Assembly: GCF_007993795.1 (NCBI RefSeq)
Contig: NZ_CP042476.1
Span: 186,001 to 250,000 of the forward strand
DNA: 64,000 nt
Direction: 5' to 3'
From: Antarcticibacterium arcticum
GTDB lineage: Bacteria > Bacteroidota > Bacteroidia > Flavobacteriales > Flavobacteriaceae
The notes under the pieces are model-generated. The model ran no database searches. It was not told where the DNA came from and was given only the letters and a program-made list of their open reading frames with translations. Every line of letters starts with the position of its first letter. Position 1 is the stretch's first letter. The translations under genes were made by a program, and so were the position numbers. Of this stretch, positions 10,448 through 19,548 are shown piece after piece.

Positions 10448-11866
10448 TTATTCAGTAACTGCTCTATATGCATTTACTCTACCATGACCAAAGAATATGC
10501 TTTGACCATTCCCATTTACCTTATCTGCAGTTTTGATCAATTGAGCTTCCACCTCGCGAGGCCCAATTTGACCTCCATTCTTAGCAATAATAAGAGCTGC
10601 AACTCCAGATGCATGGGGAGCGGCCATACTTGTGCCTGCATTGTAATTGAAAGCATTTACACCGCTTGCAACACTATATATCATATCTAACTGGGCTACA
10701 TCAAAATCTCCACCAGGAGCCGCAAAATCTACCAAAGATATACCATGATCTGTATAACTTGCAGGAACATCGAAGTTTGTGTATGGGTTGGAATATGGGT
10801 GCCAATTTTCTGGAGCTGAAGCCGAAATGGAAATTACATTATTTAAGCCTGCCGGCAATTTAATATAAGCAGAGTTTCCGTCAAAATTTGTTGCGCCATT
10901 CCCGGCAGATGCGATAATAGTGGATCCTTTGCCATGAGCATAGTTAATTGCTCGTTGTTGTGCTATCACTATTTCCATTATATATTTTGCGGGAATTTTG
11001 TATTCTACTCCATTCGCATCAATTAATTTACCATTCTTGTTAAGGGTAGCACCTAAACTCATATTTATTACATCTGCCCCGTTATTTCCGGAATATACAA
11101 TACCAGCATTTATTGAGCTAAATGGACCGCTACCGGAAAATTCAGATAAAACTTTAATTCCAACAAGCTCGGCTTCATATGCTACACCTATTACCCCAAA
11201 ATTATTTTTATTTGCTCCGATGGTTCCGGCTACGTGGGTGCCATGATTAGCAAATCTTCCAGGTCTGGTCCAGTAGGGTTCATTGGCTATAAAAGATGCG
11301 GAAAGATTTCTATTTAATGTTTGAGCAAATTCTATGTTCTCTCTATCTATACCCGAATCCAGAACGAAAACACTTGCTCCTTTTCCCGTAAAACCTTGAT
11401 TCCACGCTTTAGGCGCCTCAATAGCCTCCATTCCCCATAAACGTATATAAGAAGTCTCGGTAGAACCAGGGCTTGGAGTTAAGGCATTGGCCAAGAAATC
11501 CTCCTGAGTAATCCCCTCTTTTTCCTTTGGTATCCACGCAATTTCATAATCGGGAACCACAGATTCCACATCCTTGTTCTTTAAAGTGTTGTTGATGAAA
11601 TTGACATCTTTAGAACTCACTATGGAAATTCCAATTTCAGGAATGGAGCTTACAATCTCTCCGCCGCTGTTCTTTAGAAAATTTTCCACACTTTTGGTTA
11701 ACTCACCATTGGTTGTAACCACCATATAATTGGTAAAAGGAGGTTCATTTAAATCGGTTTCTGTTACCATCACCTCATTAGTAACATCTTCTTTTTCACA
11801 GGATGTGAATAATACTCCTGCAGCGCAAAGTAGAAGCGCCATTCCTTGTAATTTGTTTTTTTTCAT
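10448..11866 (-). CDS. Secreted S8 (subtilisin-like) serine protease lipoprotein
   Basis: A 472-residue protease. The signal peptide ends in LFTSC (Cys23, lipobox), so it is probably membrane anchored. Residues about 45-110 resemble an I9-type propeptide (NYMVVTTNG ... VESVVPDYEI). The catalytic domain has Asp170 (FVLDSGID), His208 (NHGTHVAG), oxyanion Asn323 (ASAGNGA) and Ser413 (GTSMAAPHASG), so the triad is intact. It cleaves proteins outside the cytoplasm; the substrate is unknown. There is no type IX sorting tail, in keeping with lipoprotein export. It is transcribed alone, with its own terminator. The upstream region at 11970-11995 carries 'tttggttaa', also found ahead of the two-component operon. 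Confidence 0.93.
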   Translation of the reverse strand: MKKNKLQGMALLLCAAGVLFTSCEKEDVTNEVMVTETDLNEPPFTNYMVVTTNGELTKSVENFLKNSGGEIVSSIPEIGISIVSSKDVNFINNTLKNKDVESVVPDYEIAWIPKEKEGITQEDFLANALTPSPGSTETSYIRLWGMEAIEAPKAWNQGFTGKGASVFVLDSGIDRENIEFAQTLNRNLSASFIANEPYWTRPGRFANHGTHVAGTIGANKNNFGVIGVAYEAELVGIKVLSEFSGSGPFSSINAGIVYSGNNGADVINMSLGATLNKNGKLIDANGVEYKIPAKYIMEIVIAQQRAINYAHGKGSTIIASAGNGATNFDGNSAYIKLPAGLNNVISISASAPENWHPYSNPYTNFDVPASYTDHGISLVDFAAPGGDFDVAQLDMIYSVASGVNAFNYNAGTSMAAPHASGVAALIIAKNGGQIGPREVEAQLIKTADKVNGNGQSIFFGHGRVNAYRAVTE

Positions 11867-11995
11867 GTAATTAGGTTTTTGAGTGCGGAAGGTAATCTAT
11901 TTTTAATCACATTAACAGAATTTTATAATTCAACAAAAGTTAAAGTGTCGAAATGTGCAAATATTAGAGTAATAACGTTAAAATTTGGTTAATAA

Positions 11996-12022
11996 AAAAA
12001 GCCCCAAAAAGGGGCTTTTTAA
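11996..12022 (-). terminator. Terminator of the trmD-rplS operon
   Basis: AAAAAGCCCC / GGGGCTTTTT with an AAAAA loop, a symmetric and strong hairpin with T on both sides. Confidence 0.9.
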
Positions 12023-12041
12023 ACTTTTTATAAAAGAGATG

Positions 12042-12395
12042 TTAGTATCTTCTTTCTTCTTTAATACGGGCTTTTTTACCAGTAAGACCTCTGAAATAAT
12101 AAATACGGGCTCTTCTAACTTTACCTCTCTTGTTCACTTCTACTTTTTGAAGTGCAGGTAAGTTTACAGGGAAGATACGTTCAACACCAACAGTACCACT
12201 CATTTTGCGAATAGTGAATGTTTTAGATGAACCTGTTCCTTTAACCTGAATAACAACCCCTCTAAAAAACTGAGTACGGGTTTTTGCGCCTTCCTTAATT
12301 TCATAGTACACAGTGATAGTATCACCTGCTGAAAATTCCGGAAAATCTTTTTTTGTAACGAACTCGTCCTGAACGAATTTAATTAACGATTCCAT
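12042..12395 (-). CDS. rplS: 50S ribosomal protein L19
   Basis: A 117-residue protein at the 30S/50S interface of the ribosome. The sequence follows the family throughout: FPEFSAGDTITVYYEIKEG, TRTQFFRGVVIQ, SKTFTIRKMSGTVGVERIFP and the basic tail KRGKVRRARIYYFRGLTGKKA. Length is normal. It lies downstream of trmD on the same strand, the widely conserved trmD-rplS order, with a 112-nt gap and a strong terminator after it. Confidence 0.98.
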   Translation of the reverse strand: MESLIKFVQDEFVTKKDFPEFSAGDTITVYYEIKEGAKTRTQFFRGVVIQVKGTGSSKTFTIRKMSGTVGVERIFPVNLPALQKVEVNKRGKVRRARIYYFRGLTGKKARIKEERRY

Positions 12396-12507
12396 AGTTA
12401 TATGTTTGGATATAGCCTAAAGCAACATTCACGATTTTCGCCAGAGGTTGGTTTAGAAACGAGTGCAAAATTAATAAAATTAACTTCACCTGCAATAATA
12501 ATTTTGG

Positions 12508-13188
12508 TTATTCATCTTTTAAAAGATCAGGTCTTAATTGCCTGGTCCTCAAATAGGATTGTTCTTCCCGCCAGGTTTCTATCTTTGGAAAATTTCCTGA
12601 GGTTAATATTTCAGGTACTTTCCATCCTTTATAGTCGGCCGGTCGGGTATAAACGGGTGGGGCGAGGAGATCATCCTGAAAGGAATCTGTTAATGCTGAA
12701 GTTTCATTTCCCAAAACTCCGGGGATCAATCGTATTACGGCATCACAAAGCACCGCTGCGGCAAGTTCACCCCCCGAAAGCACATAATCACCTATGGAAA
12801 TTTCCCTGGTAATAAAATGATCCCGAACCCGCTGGTCTACTCCCTTATAATGGCCACAAAGGATGATTATATTCTCTTTTAAAGATAGGGTGTTTACCGT
12901 TTTTTGGTTAAGGGTTGCTCCATCGGGGGTCATGTAGATTATCTCGTCATATTCCCTTTCAGCTTTAAGGCCGGTAATACATTTGTCTATAGGCTCTATC
13001 ATCATCACCATACCTGCACCTCCACCAAATTGATAATCATCAATTTGCTTATAATTATCTGTAACATAATCTCGCAAATTATGAAGGTGTATCTCGACTA
13101 GTCCCTTTTCAATGGCTCTTTTTAATATAGAAACATCAAAGGGGCTGGTAAGTATATCCGGTACTACGGTTATTATATCTATTCGCAT
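12508..13188 (-). CDS. trmD: tRNA (guanine37-N1)-methyltransferase
   Basis: A 226-residue SPOUT-family enzyme that methylates G37 next to the anticodon with S-adenosylmethionine and so prevents +1 frameshifts. Family motifs seen: MRIDIITVVPDIL at the start, YQFGGGAGMVMM, the trefoil-knot cofactor loops ILCGHYKGVDQRV and SIGDYVLSGGELAA, and the C-terminal SFQDDLLAPPVYTRPADY. Length is normal. A good TAtcTTTG box lies 23-30 nt upstream (13218-13211), so trmD and rplS probably form one transcription unit from there. Confidence 0.98.
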   Translation of the reverse strand: MRIDIITVVPDILTSPFDVSILKRAIEKGLVEIHLHNLRDYVTDNYKQIDDYQFGGGAGMVMMIEPIDKCITGLKAEREYDEIIYMTPDGATLNQKTVNTLSLKENIIILCGHYKGVDQRVRDHFITREISIGDYVLSGGELAAAVLCDAVIRLIPGVLGNETSALTDSFQDDLLAPPVYTRPADYKGWKVPEILTSGNFPKIETWREEQSYLRTRQLRPDLLKDE

Positions 13189-13210
13189 TTAAGTCTTAAT
13201 TAGGAAGCTG

Positions 13211-13218
13211 CAAAGATA
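13211..13218 (-). promoter_or_regulatory. -7 promoter element for trmD-rplS
   Basis: The minus strand reads TATCTTTG, an exact TAnnTTTG match, 23 nt before the trmD ATG. No convincing -33 TTG was placed. Confidence 0.6.
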
Positions 13219-13256
13219 GGGAAGTATCTTAACAATTTTTTCCCGTGGACCTTTGC

Positions 13257-13841
13257 TTACTTGTCGCTGGCTTTGTTGCGTTCATCCTGGAGCAAACGGC
13301 CAAGGCGTTGTTCTTTTTCCAGGGCTTTTTCCCTGTAAAGATCAAATTCTTTTTCAGTAGACTGAAGTTTATTTCTTGCTTCTACCGTATGAGAATGGCT
13401 CTGCCTGTATCTAAAAATAAAAAACAATAAGGCTAATACCAGCAAAGCTACGATGCCCCACATAAATGCCATATAACCCCCTTTGCTGAAGGGCATTCCC
13501 AAAAAGGTAATAGCATCTTTATCGGCATTTACCTTTTCCAGTTCCAGCCGTGTTGCTTCCAGGTCATCTTTCAATTGGTTGATCTGGTCTTGTTGTTGGT
13601 CAATGGTATTTTTCTGGGTAATGATGTCTTCATTTAATGTCGAAAAATACTGTCCTGTCTTATTCTTTAAAGTTATCAGTTCATTATAATCCACAACTTT
13701 GTAACCCTGATAGTCATTAGACCTTTCTATTAGGTTTGTGAAATCTTCTTCAACAGGATTAAGACCGGAATTAGTATCCTGTGCCACACTGTTCCAATTA
13801 AGGGCAACACTTAAAATTCCAAAAAATAATAATTTCTTCAT
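13257..13841 (-). CDS. Membrane-anchored coiled-coil protein of unknown function
   Basis: A 194-residue protein with a signal peptide (1-20, cleavage near VAQ-DT). A predicted coiled coil follows at about 75-110, rich in Asn, Gln, Glu and Leu (QQDQINQLKDDLEATRLELE). Then comes one transmembrane helix at about 124-144 (GGYMAFMWGIVALLVLALLF) and a charged helical tail (TEKEFDLYREKALEKEQRLG). The topology suggests a periplasmic coiled coil and a cytoplasmic helix. It lies 68 nt upstream of trmD. Homologues can carry the trmD product name because of this position, but it has no methyltransferase motif. The role is unknown. Confidence 0.8.
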   Translation of the reverse strand: MKKLLFFGILSVALNWNSVAQDTNSGLNPVEEDFTNLIERSNDYQGYKVVDYNELITLKNKTGQYFSTLNEDIITQKNTIDQQQDQINQLKDDLEATRLELEKVNADKDAITFLGMPFSKGGYMAFMWGIVALLVLALLFFIFRYRQSHSHTVEARNKLQSTEKEFDLYREKALEKEQRLGRLLQDERNKASDK

Positions 13842-13920
13842 GGGGTGAATTTTACTTTGAATTATTTACACAACGCCTCAGGAAAAAACTTATTGCCGCA
13901 AATATTTTTTCCTTAAAAAT

Positions 13921-15021
13921 TTATTCCTTTTTGGCTCTTACGGCATCCTCAAAATCGATTTTTTCATCTACGTCTCCCGAAAATGCACTAATCCACGCAT
14001 TTTTGAAAATATTGAAAACAGTAGGGAGGGTTTTTGCATCAACATTATTTAGGTCTCCTTCCAGCGGGACCTGTGTTGCCAGGGTATCTGTTCCCTGGTT
14101 TTTTAAAAGGAATTTAAAAACTCCTACAAAACCTTCCCATAACTTTTTAAAAAATCCCCCTTCATCATCTTTTCCAAGGAGTTTGGTATTTATAAACATT
14201 GGTTTTAAATAACCTTTGAGATATCCATTTGCAATGGCAACCTCACTGTAGAGCTCAAAGGTGCCACTTTCAAAATCTACCCCCGCAAACCTCAGGCTTA
14301 GATCATTCAATGCTCTAACATCTGCCTGTTTTAATGAAAACTCCATATCCAGATCGGGTATTTTTTTAAGGAGATTTAAATTTCCTTCCAGAATCACATC
14401 ACCCCCTCCTATAGAGACTGCTGTTGCATGTAAGTAAGATGGAAGTGTCTTCTCTTTATTAACCACATTGCTCAAATTGGTTGCTTCCAGATTTATCGAT
14501 TCCAGGAACATACTTATTTCAGGGTCTGAAGATAGTTGTACAAAATTTGCAGTTCCGTTATGTACCGTAAAATGATTTATGTCAATGGGGACAAGATCTG
14601 TTAGGGCTTTGGTCCAGTCATCAACATCTGCTTCCCCTTCCATGGGCTCATGTTCCTGATCTTCAAAAATATAATTGAATTTTGGATTATGTAGTTCAAT
14701 TTCACTTACGATCTTTCCTTTGAAAAGGGATTTCCATTCTATTGATATATCCGATTTTTCAAAATCCAACATAGGGGTGTTAGTTCTGGCACCTATTTTT
14801 TTAAGCACAAGCCCTTCAATTACATAGGCTCCCCTTAATAGTGCAACATCAATATCCTTGACATAACCCTCGTAACCTGGGATATCATTCAAGGTCCGGT
14901 TAACATATTTTTCAAGATATATTGGTAGTAACAATCTGGCAATTATTATAAGGGCCACTATAATAATGGGAATTGTATATCTTTTATAAAAGATCCGGAT
15001 CTTTTTTGCTGCTTCCTCCAT
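13921..15021 (-). CDS. DUF748/AsmA-like inner-membrane protein
   Basis: A 366-residue protein with one N-terminal membrane helix (about 15-33, IPIIIVALIIIARLLLPIYL) and a long beta-rich periplasmic part. The segment ALLRGAYVIEGLVLKK, followed by 'SIEWKSLFKGKIVSEIELHN', is typical of DUF748/AsmA-like proteins. These resemble bridge-like lipid carriers or outer-membrane biogenesis factors, so a role in envelope homeostasis is inferred, not shown. It stands alone on the minus strand with about 115 nt on one side and 80 nt on the other, and no clear promoter box was seen. Confidence 0.75.
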   Translation of the reverse strand: MEEAAKKIRIFYKRYTIPIIIVALIIIARLLLPIYLEKYVNRTLNDIPGYEGYVKDIDVALLRGAYVIEGLVLKKIGARTNTPMLDFEKSDISIEWKSLFKGKIVSEIELHNPKFNYIFEDQEHEPMEGEADVDDWTKALTDLVPIDINHFTVHNGTANFVQLSSDPEISMFLESINLEATNLSNVVNKEKTLPSYLHATAVSIGGGDVILEGNLNLLKKIPDLDMEFSLKQADVRALNDLSLRFAGVDFESGTFELYSEVAIANGYLKGYLKPMFINTKLLGKDDEGGFFKKLWEGFVGVFKFLLKNQGTDTLATQVPLEGDLNNVDAKTLPTVFNIFKNAWISAFSGDVDEKIDFEDAVRAKKE

Positions 15022-15087
15022 TCTAAGAGCTTTTTACAAAATTGGGTATAAGTAATTGTTTTTTAGGTTAATGTACTCCTAAAAAGA

Positions 15088-15113
15088 AAAACCCACCGGT
15101 TAAGGTGGGTTTG
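15088..15113 (-). terminator. Terminator of gap
   Basis: AAACCCACC (15089-15097) and GGTGGGTTT (15104-15112) form a 9-bp stem; the minus strand continues with 'tcttttta'. Confidence 0.8.
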
Positions 15114-15136
15114 AATTTCAAATTTTGAACCTGGAT

Positions 15137-16585
15137 TTAATAATAGTTATAGCGTCTTACTTTTGCAATGTATTTGGCAAGACGAATTACCTGCTGGCTG
15201 TACCCGTATTCATTGTCATACCATACATACAGGACTATGTTTTTACCATCCTCTGTTACAATGGTAGCTTTGCTATCATAAATAGAAGGTTGTGCAGAGC
15301 CTATGATATCTGTAGATACAAGTTCATTGTCTATAGAATATTTTATTTGTTCTACCAATTCTCCTTCCAGGGCAAATCGCTTCATTATCTCATTTACATC
15401 ATTTAAAGAAGTTGCTTTTTGCACCTCGAGATTAAGGATTGCAAGGGAACCATTTGGAACCGGTACCCGTATGGCATTGGAAGTAAGCTTACCTTCCAAC
15501 TGTGGTAAAGCCTTCGCAACTGCTTTTCCTGCACCTGTTTCTGTAATAACCATGTTTAATCCCGCAGCACGGCCTCGTCGGTATTTGCTATGAAAGTTAT
15601 CAACAAGGTTCTGGTCATTAGTGTATGCGTGTATAGTTTCAATATGACCGTGTACAATACCCAAAGTATCTTCCATTGCTTTTAACACGGGAACTATCGC
15701 ATTGGTAGTACAGGAAGCAGCTGAAAAAATGTCATATTCATCTGGGCTGTATTCTTTATGGTTCACCCCGTGTACTATATTTGGAATTCCTTTGCCCGGG
15801 GCAGTAAGTAAAACTTTTGAAGCTCCCTTACTGCTAAGTAAGCGAGTTAATTCTTCTTTATCTCTAAAGGCTCCGGTATTATCAATTACCAAGGCATCCT
15901 CAATGCCGTAGGAAGTATAATCTATGTCTTCAGGGTCATTGGCTGAAATTATATGAACTGTAGTGCCGTTAACTATTAATGCCGAATTTTTTTCGTCGAT
16001 GGTAACAGTTCCTGAAAAATCTCCATGTACAGAGTCACTCTTTAAAAGTGAAGCTCTTTTTTCCAATACTGTTCTGTCAACTTTTCCTCGTGTAACAATG
16101 GCGCGAAGTCTTAACTGGCTTCCTTTTCCTGTGCGTGTCATTAATTCGCGGGCCAGAAGTCTTCCTATCCTTCCAAAGCCGTATAATACTACATCCTTAG
16201 GGGTTACTTCCTGGTAGTCTTTCGCGTTTTTCAGTTTGCCAGAAATAAAGGATTTCGCATTTTGATAATCAACATCTTCAAGATGGTACTCATAAGTAAG
16301 TTTTCCAATATCCAGTTTTGCCGGTGGAAGGTCCAGGTCCTTTATGGCCTGGGCTATTTCTACAGAATCAAATATTGAAATAGGTTTTTGTACAAACTCA
16401 CCGGCATATTCGTGCAGGTTCAATATATCACTAACATTGCGGTTTATCAATTGGTTTCTGAATAAAACCAGTTCAATTGATTTATCATACCAAAGATCGC
16501 TAACAATCTTAATAAATTCAACCGATGCCCTTCTGCGGTCGGCTTGAAAAGCAAGTTCCTTTTCGTAAACTTCGTTAAATCCCAT
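15137..16585 (-). CDS. gap: Glyceraldehyde-3-phosphate dehydrogenase, long form
   Basis: A 482-residue enzyme that converts glyceraldehyde-3-phosphate to 1,3-bisphosphoglycerate with NAD(P)+. The NAD-binding motif GFGRIGR is at 136-142 and the catalytic Cys292 lies in AASCTTN. The substrate-site elements HAYTNDQNL and 'RRGRAAGLNMV' and the C-terminal 'WYDNEYGYSQQV' are present. Classical GAPDH is about 335 residues with GFGRIGR near the start; here about 130 helical, charged residues precede it, an arrangement I recall from other Bacteroidota. The function of the extension is unknown. A TActTTTG box lies 38-45 nt upstream and a terminator follows, so it is a single-gene unit. Confidence 0.96.
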   Translation of the reverse strand: MGFNEVYEKELAFQADRRRASVEFIKIVSDLWYDKSIELVLFRNQLINRNVSDILNLHEYAGEFVQKPISIFDSVEIAQAIKDLDLPPAKLDIGKLTYEYHLEDVDYQNAKSFISGKLKNAKDYQEVTPKDVVLYGFGRIGRLLARELMTRTGKGSQLRLRAIVTRGKVDRTVLEKRASLLKSDSVHGDFSGTVTIDEKNSALIVNGTTVHIISANDPEDIDYTSYGIEDALVIDNTGAFRDKEELTRLLSSKGASKVLLTAPGKGIPNIVHGVNHKEYSPDEYDIFSAASCTTNAIVPVLKAMEDTLGIVHGHIETIHAYTNDQNLVDNFHSKYRRGRAAGLNMVITETGAGKAVAKALPQLEGKLTSNAIRVPVPNGSLAILNLEVQKATSLNDVNEIMKRFALEGELVEQIKYSIDNELVSTDIIGSAQPSIYDSKATIVTEDGKNIVLYVWYDNEYGYSQQVIRLAKYIAKVRRYNYY

Positions 16586-16622
16586 TTTTGTAATGCGTTT
16601 AGGTTGTGTGTTTAAAACGGTG

Positions 16623-16630
16623 CAAAAGTA
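16623..16630 (-). promoter_or_regulatory. -7 promoter element for gap
   Basis: The minus strand reads TACTTTTG, an exact TAnnTTTG match, giving a leader of about 30 nt. Confidence 0.6.
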
Positions 16631-16662
16631 TAGATTTCAAACGTTTTCGTAAAACATTTATA

Positions 16663-16697
16663 AAAAAAATAACCCGCCCTTTTCAGGAGCGGGTTAT
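16663..16697 (-). terminator. Terminator of the Do-type protease gene
   Basis: ATAACCCGC (16669-16677) and GCGGGTTAT (16689-16697) form a perfect stem, followed on the minus strand by a T run. Confidence 0.85.
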
Positions 16698-16716
16698 AGC
16701 CGATTATTATAATGGT

Positions 16717-18114
16717 TTAACGCCAGATATATGTTTGTTCCTGCCCTTCGCGATTCATAAATGTCACGCTTATGGGTTCAGATGGATCCTTGGAATTCAT
16801 AATCTTTTGAACTTCGGAAATATTTGCTACTACCTGATTGTCAATTCTGGTTATAATAATACCAATAAGGGCCTGAGATTGTTTGTCACCTTTTAGGGCC
16901 CTGCTTATTTTTACACCCTGTGATATATTATATTGCTTTAGGTCTTCAGGAGAGGCATTAGTAACCTCAAGGCCAATTGGGGTAATAGCAAAGGTTTCAT
17001 ATTTCGTGATCTTCACATTAAGATCTCTTTCATTACCATTACGTAGAATTTTTACTTTTACTACATCACCGGGTCTTTTCGATCCAATATATCCGGTAAG
17101 GTCTGCCATTCTGCGCACTTCAATGTTGTCTATTTGTCTTATTACATCCTTAGGTTTTATGCCTGCCAGGGCAGCTCCGCTACCTGAGTCAACATCGCTC
17201 ACCACCACACCCTGTGAGACGGGGAGGTCAAGTTGGCTGGAGATTGCGGTATTCACATCCTGCCCGCGTATTCCAAGAATTCCCTGCTGTACATTTCCAA
17301 ACTCCATAATATCCTCCACAATTTTACGGGCATTATTAGATGGAACAGCAAAACCATAGCCTACATAGCTTCCGGTTTGTGAAGAAATTGCCGTATTTAT
17401 TCCTATAAGCTCCCCATTAATATTTACCAGGGCGCCGCCGCTATTTCCAGGATTAATTGCGGCATCTGTCTGGATAAAAGATTGGGGTGTGCCATCGGTA
17501 ATTCCCAGGTCCCGTGCTTTTGCACTTATAATACCAGCAGTAACAGTAGAGGTAAGATTAAAAGGATTACCCACTGCCAGCACCCATTCTCCCAACTTCA
17601 CATTATTGGAATTTCCAAAAGGAAGGTATTGGAGGTCCTTTGCATCTACTTTAATTAAGGCAATATCTGCCCGGGGATCAGATCCTATCAATTCAGCCTT
17701 GTAGGTTTGATTGTTATTAAGGGTCACTTCAATCTCACTGGCACCTTCAATTACATGATTATTTGTAACTATATAACCGTCTGGAGTAATGATCACTCCA
17801 GATCCCGCGCCCCGAAGTGCTTTACCCGCCGTTCCTCCGCGCGAATAGTATTCCCAAATCGTTGTGGGTTGTTTAAATACCGCTACATTCTTCACGTGAA
17901 CCACGCCATGCACCGTTTTTTCTGCTGCTTCTGTGAAATCGGCATTCGTACCGTAAATGTTTTCATAAGAGACAGGAAGGATATTAGCGGCTTTCGTTTC
18001 TATTGGAAGATCATTTAAGAAAGCCGGCTCTTCTTCCATTAACATTTTATAGGAGCCAAGGGTTAAGGCTCCACCAAGCATTGAAACAATAACTAGTTGA
18101 GAGAATTTTTTCAT
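16717..18114 (-). CDS. Do/DegQ-type periplasmic serine protease
   Basis: A 465-residue HtrA-family protease for quality control of envelope proteins. It has an N-terminal membrane or signal segment (about 7-21), a trypsin-like domain with His120 (TNNHVIEG), Asp150 (RADIALIKVD) and Ser225 (NPGNSGGALVN), and two PDZ domains at about 275-365 (QGILGIRGQDV, GSGAALAGIKPKDVI) and 375-460. The catalytic triad is complete and length matches DegP/DegQ. It is transcribed alone between two terminator-separated units. DegP and DegQ cannot be told apart here, so no symbol is given. Confidence 0.94.
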   Translation of the reverse strand: MKKFSQLVIVSMLGGALTLGSYKMLMEEEPAFLNDLPIETKAANILPVSYENIYGTNADFTEAAEKTVHGVVHVKNVAVFKQPTTIWEYYSRGGTAGKALRGAGSGVIITPDGYIVTNNHVIEGASEIEVTLNNNQTYKAELIGSDPRADIALIKVDAKDLQYLPFGNSNNVKLGEWVLAVGNPFNLTSTVTAGIISAKARDLGITDGTPQSFIQTDAAINPGNSGGALVNINGELIGINTAISSQTGSYVGYGFAVPSNNARKIVEDIMEFGNVQQGILGIRGQDVNTAISSQLDLPVSQGVVVSDVDSGSGAALAGIKPKDVIRQIDNIEVRRMADLTGYIGSKRPGDVVKVKILRNGNERDLNVKITKYETFAITPIGLEVTNASPEDLKQYNISQGVKISRALKGDKQSQALIGIIITRIDNQVVANISEVQKIMNSKDPSEPISVTFMNREGQEQTYIWR

Positions 18115-18210
18115 TTTCGTAAAATTTTTAAGTCTGTATTCCCGGAGGTGAATTAACTTTTCATTTCCCCGCTGCTTAGTTTAAGAACGAAAAAATTTGT
18201 CATATTGTTG

Positions 18211-18218
18211 TACCTTTG
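18211..18218 (+). promoter_or_regulatory. -7 promoter element for dapF operon
   Basis: TACCTTTG is an exact TAnnTTTG match, 20 nt before the chosen dapF ATG (18239). Its position rules out the upstream TTG start at 18197. Confidence 0.65.
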
Positions 18219-18238
18219 TTCGTACCAATATAAAGTCA

Positions 18239-19027
18239 ATGAATGTAGAATTCTATAAATTTCACGGCACCGGAAATGATTTCATTATGGTTGACAATCG
18301 TGACACTATTTTCCCCAAAAATGATACCAATCTAATCAATAGATTATGTCACCGAAGATTTGGCATAGGGGCCGATGGTTTGATCTTATTGGAAAATGCC
18401 GGGGATGAGGAAAATGATTTCAAAATGGTGTATTTTAATTCAGATGGAAACCAAAGCTCTATGTGTGGTAATGGAGGGAGATGCATTGTTGCTTTTGCTA
18501 AATATTTAGGGATTATAGCTAATAGTGCCGGTTTTACAGCTATAGATGGGAAACATTCGGCCGTGATCAACGGGCAGGAGGTAAGTTTAAAAATGCAGGA
18601 TGTAGATGCATCAGATCTTAATGAAGCCGCTCTTTTTCTGGATACTGGTTCTCCGCATCATATCGAGTTTACAGATGAAGTAGGAGATATAGATATAAAA
18701 AGGCAGGGAGCAAAGATCAGGTATTCCTCAAAATATGAAGAAAACGGTGGCACCAATGTGAACTATGTTCAACAGGATGGAGATCATAATTTTTTAGTAC
18801 GAACCTATGAAAGAGGGGTGGAAGATGAAACCTATTCCTGCGGCACCGGTGTAACTGCAGTTGCGCTGGCCGTACACGCCCTGGGCCGCACTAATTCTAG
18901 AGATATCACCCTGAAAACCAGGGGAGGTAATCTACAGGTTTCATTTGATGAAAAAGAAGAACAGTATTTCAATATTTGGCTTACCGGCCCTGCAGAATAT
19001 GTATTTAAGGGAGAATTTGAATGCTAA
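18239..19027 (+). CDS. dapF: Diaminopimelate epimerase
   Basis: A 262-residue enzyme that interconverts LL- and meso-diaminopimelate for lysine and peptidoglycan synthesis. Seen are FYKFHGTGNDFIMVDNRD at the start, the first catalytic cysteine in MCGNGGRC and the second in YSCGTGVTAVA; the pair acts as the cofactor-free proton shuttle. Length is normal. The ATG at 18239 is chosen over an in-frame TTG 42 nt earlier because homologues start at 'MNVEFYKF' and a -7 box overlaps the extension. It is first in an operon with the overlapping GNAT gene and mltG; dapA lies elsewhere, at 35674. Confidence 0.97.
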   Translation: MNVEFYKFHGTGNDFIMVDNRDTIFPKNDTNLINRLCHRRFGIGADGLILLENAGDEENDFKMVYFNSDGNQSSMCGNGGRCIVAFAKYLGIIANSAGFTAIDGKHSAVINGQEVSLKMQDVDASDLNEAALFLDTGSPHHIEFTDEVGDIDIKRQGAKIRYSSKYEENGGTNVNYVQQDGDHNFLVRTYERGVEDETYSCGTGVTAVALAVHALGRTNSRDITLKTRGGNLQVSFDEKEEQYFNIWLTGPAEYVFKGEFEC

Positions 19028-19548
19028 CATTAAAAGGAGATAAGATATATTTAAGGGCATTGGAACCCGGGGATCTCGATTTTATTCTTGAGGTGGAAAA
19101 CACCGAAGAATTTTGGGAGGTAAGTGCTACGCGCGTGCCATATTCCCGGTATTTAATTAAGAAATATATTCAAAATTCCCATCGGGATATCTATGAGGTC
19201 AAGCAATTGCGACTTATGATATGTGATATGGAGGACACCAGGATTGGAATGATAGATGTTTTTGATCTTGAACCCAGAGATCGCCGCGCAGCCCTGGGAA
19301 TTCTTATTGTAAACCGCGAACACCGCAAAAAAGGCTATGGGGCAGAGGTGCTTTCACTTATCACAAATTATTGTTTTACCCATCTTGGCCTTCACCAGGT
19401 TTATGCCAATGTAACGGCAGATAATGTTGCGAGTATAAAATTATTTGAAAAAAATAATTTTGAAAAAGTTGGTATCAAAAAAGATTGGGTGCTAATAAAA
19501 GGAAAATTTAAAGACGAGATATTATATCAGCTTATCAATGTACATTAA
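19021..19548 (+). CDS. GNAT-family N-acetyltransferase, RimJ/RimL type
   Basis: A 175-residue acetyl-CoA-dependent acetyltransferase. The fold pattern is complete: beta strands at the start (KGDKIYLRALEPGDLDFILE), the acetyl-CoA loop 'VNREHRKKGYGAEVLSLI' (R/Q-x-x-G-x-G/A motif) at about 103-120 and the C-terminal 'LHQVYANVTADNVASIKLFE', which is typical of RimJ/SpeG-like proteins. The substrate is unknown. It overlaps dapF by 7 nt and mltG by 11 nt, so the three are translationally coupled. Confidence 0.9.
   Translation: MLTLKGDKIYLRALEPGDLDFILEVENTEEFWEVSATRVPYSRYLIKKYIQNSHRDIYEVKQLRLMICDMEDTRIGMIDVFDLEPRDRRAALGILIVNREHRKKGYGAEVLSLITNYCFTHLGLHQVYANVTADNVASIKLFEKNNFEKVGIKKDWVLIKGKFKDEILYQLINVH

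Noticed and set aside
18197..18238. Upstream TTG start for dapF
   Set aside because: The extension overlaps the -7 box and is absent from the normal dapF N-terminus.
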